From assembly GCA_021798655.1 (NCBI GenBank), contig JAJZFE010000221.1, forward strand, positions 1 to 17,467: a stretch of DNA of 17,467 nucleotides, written 5' to 3'. This document shows, piece after piece, positions 13,557-17,467 of the stretch. Numbering within the stretch: position 1 is the stretch's first letter; each line of letters opens with the position of its first letter. The notes beneath the pieces were generated by a model that saw only the letters and a list, made by a program, of their open reading frames with translations, did no database searches and was not told where the DNA came from. The position numbers and the translations under genes were made by a program. This stretch comes from Acidobacteriota bacterium (GTDB taxonomy: Bacteria; Acidobacteriota; Terriglobia; Terriglobales; Acidobacteriaceae).

Positions 13557-13562
13557 ATGGTA
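13557..13562 (-). promoter_or_regulatory. -10-like box (TACCAT), leaderless VWA gene start
   Basis: Minus-strand TACCAT, six bases (GTGGGG), then ATG 13550. This is the same geometry as at 550, 3974 and 10893. No -35 is evident. Confidence 0.45.
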
Positions 13563-13651
13563 TCAAGTCAACGGCACGATCGGCTCGCGTCGCCCGCTTT
13601 AGTGAACCGCCGATCCAGTCTGGTGCAGCCCGCGAAGCCCCTGCTCTGCTT

Positions 13652-13678
13652 GTCATTCCCGAAGGGAATCTGCGTTTT
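13652..13678. repeat. Short REP-like imperfect palindrome
   Basis: In the 160-base gap between the VWA and DUF2892 genes, GTCATTCCCGAAGGGAATC contains ATTCCC-GAA-GGGAAT as a perfect six-base inverted repeat, followed by TGCGTTTTGC. It resembles dispersed GTCATTCC...GGAATCTGC elements that I associate with Acidobacteriaceae genomes; only one copy is present here, so calling it a repeat rests on memory. I see no other feature in this gap. Confidence 0.35.
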
Positions 13679-13710
13679 GCTCATCGCGACGAGACTGAAT
13701 CAGAGCCTCC

Positions 13711-13914
13711 TCAGTGGTGCTCCTGCGTTGCGCTGTGGGTGTTGATGTGGAACGGCACGTACAACGGGCAGTAACGCATCGACGCAGTCACATACAGCAC
13801 CGCCGCTGGTGCCATCAGCCACCACGCATACCCCTGCAACCCCACCGCGAGAATCAGCAGAACGCTGGCAACACCTGCGCGGACCACCTGATCGGTCTCA
13901 CCTATGTTTGTCAT
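13711..13914 (-). CDS. DUF2892 (YgaP-type) small inner-membrane protein
   Basis: 67 residues. Matches the DUF2892 pattern: NIGETDQVVRAGVASVLL at the start, one hydrophobic hairpin (two membrane segments, about 12-27 and 29-45), then YVTASMRYCPLYVPFHINT, where the conserved CPLY appears. The tail is His-rich (HSATQEHH). The family occurs alone or fused to rhodanese domains as in YgaP; function is unclear. The ATG at 13914 has a strong SD, GGAGG, six bases upstream. It lies 66 bases after the rluD stop on the same strand. Confidence 0.85.
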   Translation of the reverse strand: MTNIGETDQVVRAGVASVLLILAVGLQGYAWWLMAPAAVLYVTASMRYCPLYVPFHINTHSATQEHH

Positions 13915-13980
13915 AAGGCACCTCCGTCACAACCTGCTACCAGTCTGCGGCGGGGTGCGCTTCGTGTGCAGTGACGGGTG

Positions 13981-15339
13981 TCACAGGCCGCGCAGTCGGT
14001 CTGCAAAGGCCGTCAGCTCCACCGGCAAGGGCGCACGCAGCTCCAGCGGCTGCCGCGTCCGTGGGTGGTCCAGGTCCAGCTCCGCCGCGTGCAGAAAGTT
14101 GCGCTCCAGTTCCAGCGGCACCAGCGGCGGCGTTCGCAGCGTCGCCGACTTCAGCGGCAGAATATTGTGCGGCGCGCCATACAGGTAGTCGCCCACCACC
14201 GGATGCCCCAGCGCCGCCATGTGCACGCGGATCTGGTGCGTCCGGCCTGTCTCGATGTGCACCTCCACCAGCGTGAACGGGCCGTACGGCGTCTCCAGCC
14301 GCTCCAGCACGCGCCAGTTGGACACCGCCGTCCGCCCTCCCGCGCGTTTGGTCGTCATCCGCGTGCGCCGCACCAGGTCGCGCGCAATCGCCAGCCGCAC
14401 CGTGCCTTCGTCCTCGGCCATGTGGCCGTGCACCAGCGCCACATACACCTTGCGCAGCGCGCGCGATGAAAACATCTCGCTGAGCTTGCGGTGCGTCGAG
14501 TCGTTCTTGGCCACCACGATCAACCCGCTCGTCTGCTTGTCCAGCCGGTGCACAATGCCCGGTCGCAGCCCGCCGCCCACGCTCGACAGCTGTCCGCCCT
14601 TCTGCTCCAGGTGGAACAGCAGCGCGTTCACCAGCGTGCCCCGGTTGTGCTCGTTGCTGCCACTGCCCGCGTGCACCATCATCCCCGCCGGCTTGTCGAT
14701 CACGGCCAGGTCATCGTCCTCATACACGATCGTCAGCGGAATGTCCTCCGCCGTCGCGTTGATCGGCGCCGGCCGCGGGTCGCCGTCAATCTCGATGATC
14801 TCGCCACCCTTCAGCTTCGCGCTACCCTTGGCCGCCTTGCCGTCCACCGTCACCTGTGCGCTCTCGATCAGCAGCGTTACGCGCGCCCGGCTGATGTCCG
14901 GCAGCGCCTTCGCCAGGTACGCATCCAGCCTCATGCCCACTGCGGCTGCATCTGCGGTCAGCGTCCGCACGCCCTCTTCATCCGCGTCCAGGTCTTCGAG
15001 CACCGTCACCTCTGGCCGCTCCACCTCGGCCAGGTGCGCATACGGATTGCCGTAGCGCGGCGCATCGTGCGTCTCGGCAGCCACCTTCGACCCCGTCGCG
15101 CCCTTCGTCGTGAACCAGTTGTTCGTGGCCACGCGCTCTTCCATCGTCAGCTCGCGCTCCATAAAGTCGGCGGTGTGCAGCAGCGGCTCATCCGGCGTCT
15201 CCAGCGGCTGATCGAAGTTGTCCGCCTCCGCCGCCTTGCGCGCGGCTTCTTTTTCCTGCGCGAGTGTGCGTTGCGCGCGGTACTCGCTCTTCACAGAGCG
15301 GCGGCGCTGGCCTTTGGGGAGCATGTTCTTCGAGGGCAT
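13981..15339 (-). CDS. rluD: RluA/RluD-family rRNA pseudouridine synthase with N-terminal extension
   Basis: 452 residues against about 320 for E. coli RluD. Residues 127-185 are an S4 RNA-binding domain (MRLDAYLAKALPDISRARV, then LIESAQVTVDGK). The catalytic domain follows: VIDKPAGMMVHAG, then GIVHRLDKQTSGLIVVAKN with catalytic Asp267, KVYVALVHG, and GRTHQIRVHMAALGHPVVGD. Known members isomerise uridines in 23S rRNA; whether positions match RluD is inference. Residues 1-126 are extra, charged and probably disordered (basic at 5-35, acidic near 110-120). The ATG at 15339 has an SD, AGGAG, eight bases upstream and overlaps the stop of the Lgt-like gene as TGATG, so translation is coupled. The open frame extending further upstream is only the shadow of that gene. 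Confidence 0.92.
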   Translation of the reverse strand: MPSKNMLPKGQRRRSVKSEYRAQRTLAQEKEAARKAAEADNFDQPLETPDEPLLHTADFMERELTMEERVATNNWFTTKGATGSKVAAETHDAPRYGNPYAHLAEVERPEVTVLEDLDADEEGVRTLTADAAAVGMRLDAYLAKALPDISRARVTLLIESAQVTVDGKAAKGSAKLKGGEIIEIDGDPRPAPINATAEDIPLTIVYEDDDLAVIDKPAGMMVHAGSGSNEHNRGTLVNALLFHLEQKGGQLSSVGGGLRPGIVHRLDKQTSGLIVVAKNDSTHRKLSEMFSSRALRKVYVALVHGHMAEDEGTVRLAIARDLVRRTRMTTKRAGGRTAVSNWRVLERLETPYGPFTLVEVHIETGRTHQIRVHMAALGHPVVGDYLYGAPHNILPLKSATLRTPPLVPLELERNFLHAAELDLDHPRTRQPLELRAPLPVELTAFADRLRGL

Positions 15340-16160
15340 CAGACGTGCTCCTGGGTAATAGTTGTAGAGATCGGTTGTGGCGTGGCCATCAGCAGAAACC
15401 GCGCGCGCAGGCCAAAGCCCAGCGCCATGCCGCCCAGTGCCACGTACTGGCCGGGGTCCAGCAGCGCGTGCCCGCCCACGGCAGCAGGCTCCGCCAGCAT
15501 GTCCAGCAGAAAAAATGCGATGCCGCCAAACAGCAGCGCCCGTGCGGCGATCAGCCCCGCTCCCGGCCGCTGTTGCAGCAGTCGCAGCGACGTCACACAG
15601 AAAAACACCGCCGCCATCAGCAGGTAAAGCTGCACAGGCTGCACGCGCCCCAGCGTCGCGTTGCGCGCCGAGACCACACCCCACGGCAGTGTCGTTGGCA
15701 TGCCCGCATCCGTGCCTTCGGCGAAGTGCCCCAGCGCCAGGAACGCCCCCAGCAGCGCCGCCGGCGCCGTCCACGCATCCAGCGTCGTCAGCAGCGGCAG
15801 CCTCTGTCGGCGAAGCTGCACCAGCGTCGCCACCGCCGTCAGCCCCATGCCCGCATACGTCAGCGACGGCAGGCTCAGCACCAGCAGCGGATAGTGCAGG
15901 AACGCCGCAGGGTCCTGCACCACCAGCAGCGCGCGAGAGACCACAAACGCCGCCGTCATCACGAACATGCCTGCGTCCCATAGCTTCTGCTCCGGCAGCC
16001 CGGCCAACCGCGCCGTGTACTGGCTCAGCCATATCGCCGCAATCACTCCCGCCGCCGCGATAAATCCATACACCGACACGCGCACATGCCCCACGCGCAC
16101 AATGCCAGGCATCGTCGCAGTCAGCAGTGTGTTTCGCGTCTGTTGCAGTGTAAGGAGCAT
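15339..16160 (-). CDS. Lgt-fold membrane protein lacking Lgt catalytic residues
   Basis: 273 residues with about seven hydrophobic segments. The layout follows prolipoprotein diacylglyceryl transferase: an N-terminal VRVSVYGFIAAAGVIAA like the family's TYGL helix, a central LALGHFAEGTDAG then LPWGVV, VQPVQLYLL in place of HPxQLYE, and a C-terminal GQYVALGGMALGFGLRARF. However, the Arg of GRIGNFINGE is missing (ALGHFAEG) and the His of the HGG motif is missing (TYAGMG), so diacylglyceryl transfer is doubtful. ATG 16160 is used; ATG 16112 (MPGIVRVGH) aligns better with the usual Lgt N-terminus but has no SD. Upstream lies a 15-bp minisatellite that keeps the frame open to 16256. The stop overlaps the rluD start. 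Confidence 0.75.
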   Translation of the reverse strand: MLLTLQQTRNTLLTATMPGIVRVGHVRVSVYGFIAAAGVIAAIWLSQYTARLAGLPEQKLWDAGMFVMTAAFVVSRALLVVQDPAAFLHYPLLVLSLPSLTYAGMGLTAVATLVQLRRQRLPLLTTLDAWTAPAALLGAFLALGHFAEGTDAGMPTTLPWGVVSARNATLGRVQPVQLYLLMAAVFFCVTSLRLLQQRPGAGLIAARALLFGGIAFFLLDMLAEPAAVGGHALLDPGQYVALGGMALGFGLRARFLLMATPQPISTTITQEHV

Positions 16161-16173
16161 CCCACCTATCAGG

Positions 16174-16243
16174 ATACGCGTGTCAGCAATACGCGTGTCA
16201 GCAATACGCGTGTCAGCAATACGCGTGTCAGCAATACGCGTGT
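16174..16243. repeat. 15-bp minisatellite, 4.7 copies
   Basis: The unit ATACGCGTGTCAGCA is repeated exactly four times (16174-16233), followed by ten more bases of a fifth unit (16234-16243). Each unit carries the palindrome ACGCGT. On the minus strand the unit is TGACACGCGTATTGC, and read in the Lgt frame it would encode repeated Thr-Arg-Ile-Ala-Asp. It lies between the end of the 6S RNA gene and the start of the Lgt-like gene. Confidence 0.97.
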
Positions 16244-16275
16244 GCGCCGCGCGCACCCATCGCGCGGGCAGAAAG

Positions 16276-16471
16276 AAAACCGACCCGCTGGGCCGTGGTG
16301 CGAGGCGCAGGTGAACCCGCTAATAAGCGGTGGGCCCTAGCCGTGGCTCTTTAGGCTTTCCGAACTGGCGGACATAGCACACCGAGCCATTTATACGAGC
16401 CAGGACCCTGTTCAAAGAGTATTGGTTCAACCTGCGTTGTTCGCCCCACCTGCTTTGCAGGCCGGTCGTCT
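16276..16471 (-). ncRNA. ssrS: 6S RNA
   Basis: About 196 bases, found by structure. On the minus strand a closing stem pairs CGCAGGUUGAACC (16436-16424) with GGGUUCACCUGCG (16318-16306), one bulge. Next comes the open central bubble; its 3' side carries the small hairpin CCGC-UUAUUA-GCGG (16330-16317), as in known 6S RNAs. The inner stem pairs GGGUCCUGGCUCGU (16408-16395) with CGGCUAGGGCCC (16343-16332), and the terminal part pairs UGGCUC with GAGCCA; UUCGGAAAGCCUAAAG recalls the E. coli UCCGAGAAGCCUUAAAA. An outer CGACC/GGUCG pair closes the ends and GGUUUUCUUU follows. 6S RNA mimics an open promoter and sequesters housekeeping RNA polymerase. A TAGCAT -10 box lies six to seven bases before the 5' end. 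It directly follows zapA, as in Proteobacteria. Exact ends are estimates. Confidence 0.85.
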
Positions 16472-16478
16472 GCATTGG

Positions 16479-16484
16479 ATGCTA
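16479..16484 (-). promoter_or_regulatory. -10-like box of the 6S RNA gene
   Basis: Minus-strand TAGCAT lies six to seven bases before the inferred 6S 5' end at about 16471-16472. This matches three fixed positions of the TANNNT pattern; the -35 region is GC-rich and unclear. The RNA could also be processed from the zapA transcript. Confidence 0.4.
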
Positions 16485-16541
16485 TCGGGAAGCCGCCGCC
16501 AGCGCAACTGCACCGCCGCTGCGCCTTCTATGCCGTCAAAC

Positions 16542-16946
16542 TCAGCCCGCCCGCCGCACGTCCAGCACCTCGTCCAGCATTGTCATCAGCGAGCCTGTGC
16601 GCGACTGCACCGCCGCATGGACCGACGACGTCGCATGGTTCATCGTCGCGGCCAGCTGGTCATGCCGCGCCTGCGTGCTCAGCATCTCGTCCGCAATGTT
16701 CAGTGCCGCCAGCACCGCCACCCGTAGCGAATCCACCGTCGCACCATGCGCCGAGATCGCCCGCATCCGCGCATCCACAATCCCCGCCAGCCGCTGAATA
16801 TACGCCGCATCGGTGCCGCTCAACTGGTACACCTGGTCGTAGATCTCCACCACCACCGCACCTGCATCGCGCGCCGCCAACTCCGCACGGGAACGCTCTG
16901 CCGCTGTCATCGGCGCGGGTGTCTCGGATTGTTGCCGTGTTGCCAA
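16542..16946 (-). CDS. zapA: Cell division protein ZapA (TTG start)
   Basis: 134 residues from a TTG at 16946. ZapA binds and bundles FtsZ at the division ring. The conserved core is residues about 20-90: VVVEIYDQVYQLSGTDAAYI, then a LAGIVDARMRAIS helix, and VLAALNIADEML. These correspond to the family's strand, YIQRLAxxVD helix and AALNIADE motif. The C-terminal 40 residues form the dimer coiled coil. The TTG start is chosen because AGGAG lies five bases upstream; the frame also opens at TTG 17006, which has no SD, and ATG 16910 has none either. The gene follows the coiled-coil gene by 114 bases and precedes the 6S RNA gene. Confidence 0.88.
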   Translation of the reverse strand: MATRQQSETPAPMTAAERSRAELAARDAGAVVVEIYDQVYQLSGTDAAYIQRLAGIVDARMRAISAHGATVDSLRVAVLAALNIADEMLSTQARHDQLAATMNHATSSVHAAVQSRTGSLMTMLDEVLDVRRAG

Positions 16947-17044
16947 GTTCGCTCCTGCCTTCTGTTGCCTTGCTACTGCCGCTCTGCTCTCTTGGATGCG
17001 TTCCAACCCGTCCGGTTAGCCGCCTCTCTTCGTAACTCTCCAGG

Positions 17045-17072
17045 CTCTACAGCAGCTCCTCTACAGCAGCTC
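17045..17072. repeat. 14-bp tandem duplication at the coiled-coil gene stop
   Basis: CTCTACAGCAGCTC occurs twice head to tail. On the minus strand the first copy supplies the end of the coiled-coil gene (Glu-Leu-Leu-stop) and the second repeats the same bases just after the stop. Confidence 0.9.
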
Positions 17073-17426
17073 ATCGAGCGACGACAGCATCTTCTCCACG
17101 CGCAGCCGTGTCGCGTCGCGTTCGCGCTGCAGGCCCTCCAGCTCTTCCTGGTTGTGCGTGCTGCTGGCTGCAATCTGCTCGCGCAACGCCGCAATCTGCG
17201 TGTCTTTCGCGGCCACCGTCGCCGTCAACTCGTCCACCTTCGCATGGGCCTCTGCCGTGCGAGCCTCGGCGGCTGCGGCCTCGGCCCTGGCCGCGTGAGC
17301 CTCGGCCTCAAACGCAGCGCGCGACGCACGCTCCATCTTGATCAGCTCCACCGTCTGCAGAACCCTCTGCTCCAGCGCCTGAAACTCATCGAGGTTAACG
17401 GTCGGGCTTATCGCGGTAGCGGACAT
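17061..17426 (-). CDS. Small Ala/Glu-rich coiled-coil protein next to zapA (ZapB-like)
   Basis: 121 residues from ATG 17426, which has an SD, AGGAG, eight bases upstream; an in-frame start at 17465 would place that SD inside the gene. After a short lead (MSATAISPTVNLDEFQALE) the protein is one long heptad-patterned coiled coil (FQALEQRVLQTVELIKMERA, a run rich in Ala and Glu, then IAALREQIAASS) ending VEKMLSSLDELL. That ending resembles the C-terminus of small coiled-coil partners of ZapA in other bacteria. No catalytic domain or membrane segment. ZapB-like function is inferred from size, coiled coil and position upstream of zapA. The last 41 bases of the window hold nothing recognisable. Confidence 0.75.
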   Translation of the reverse strand: MSATAISPTVNLDEFQALEQRVLQTVELIKMERASRAAFEAEAHAARAEAAAAEARTAEAHAKVDELTATVAAKDTQIAALREQIAASSTHNQEELEGLQRERDATRLRVEKMLSSLDELL

Positions 17427-17467
17427 CGGTGCGGCTCCTGAGGGGGGAAAGGGGTTGCAAGGCAAAG

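Noticed and set aside
15340..16032. Fusion of an upstream frame to RluD (683-codon open frame)
   Set aside because: The upstream part is a different frame of the Lgt-like gene; rluD has its own SD and an ATG overlapping the upstream stop.
16174..16243. CRISPR array
   Set aside because: The 15-bp units are directly adjacent with no spacers, and no cas genes are present; it is a minisatellite.
16161..16256. Lgt-like protein starting at GTG 16256 with a TRIAD-repeat leader
   Set aside because: No SD, no match to the usual Lgt N-terminus, and the codons come from the minisatellite. Kept only as a possibility in the findings.

Overview
The window looks like a chromosomal segment of a GC-rich Acidobacteriota (class Terriglobia, Granulicella/Terriglobus/Edaphobacter-like). 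The clearest taxonomic sign is an exported von Willebrand factor A protein of the type typical of Acidobacteria. A YXWGXW-repeat protein, an S9 peptidase N-terminus and a SpoU methyltransferase fit that picture. This placement is from recognition only; no search was run. There are no transposases, integrases, phage genes, tRNAs, rRNAs or CRISPR arrays, so this is core and housekeeping DNA, not an island.

Left part (1-5200): the N-terminal part of an exported S9 peptidase (minus, running off the left edge), then dnaG primase (minus). A roughly 200-bp divergent promoter region separates dnaG from an exported YXWGXW protein with two 73-residue C-terminal repeats. After its terminator comes a TrmJ-like RNA 2'-O-methyltransferase, which converges through a shared terminator hairpin on a small exported protein (minus) whose Shine-Dalgarno (SD) sequence can be masked by an upstream anti-SD.

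Middle (5360-11939, all plus): a PcrA/UvrD helicase with an unusual acidic, Phe-Gly-rich insertion; a 51-residue, very basic protein; a perfect terminator; then an APC amino-acid permease (apparently starting at CTG), a DUF2071 protein coupled to it by TGATG, and an adenosine-deaminase-family enzyme 17 bases further on.

Right part (11956-17426, all minus): an exported VWA protein and an exported unknown protein separated by a perfect RBS-masking hairpin; a DUF2892 small membrane protein; an Lgt-fold membrane protein lacking the Lgt catalytic residues, coupled by TGATG to an RluD-type pseudouridine synthase with a long N-terminal extension; a 15-bp minisatellite; a 6S RNA gene (ssrS) recognised by structure; ZapA; and a small coiled-coil protein. 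The zapA-ssrS order is the arrangement known from Proteobacteria.

A recurrent local signal is a -10-like TANNNT box exactly six bases before the start codon of at least four genes (S9 peptidase, trmJ, add, VWA), usually without an SD, suggesting leaderless transcripts. The genes with clear SDs (YXWGXW, small exported protein, DUF2892, rluD, zapA, coiled-coil) lack that box. I see no single new multi-gene system. The most interesting items are the 6S RNA next to the minisatellite, the degenerate Lgt, the two RBS-masking hairpins, the leaderless promoter pattern and the CTG start.
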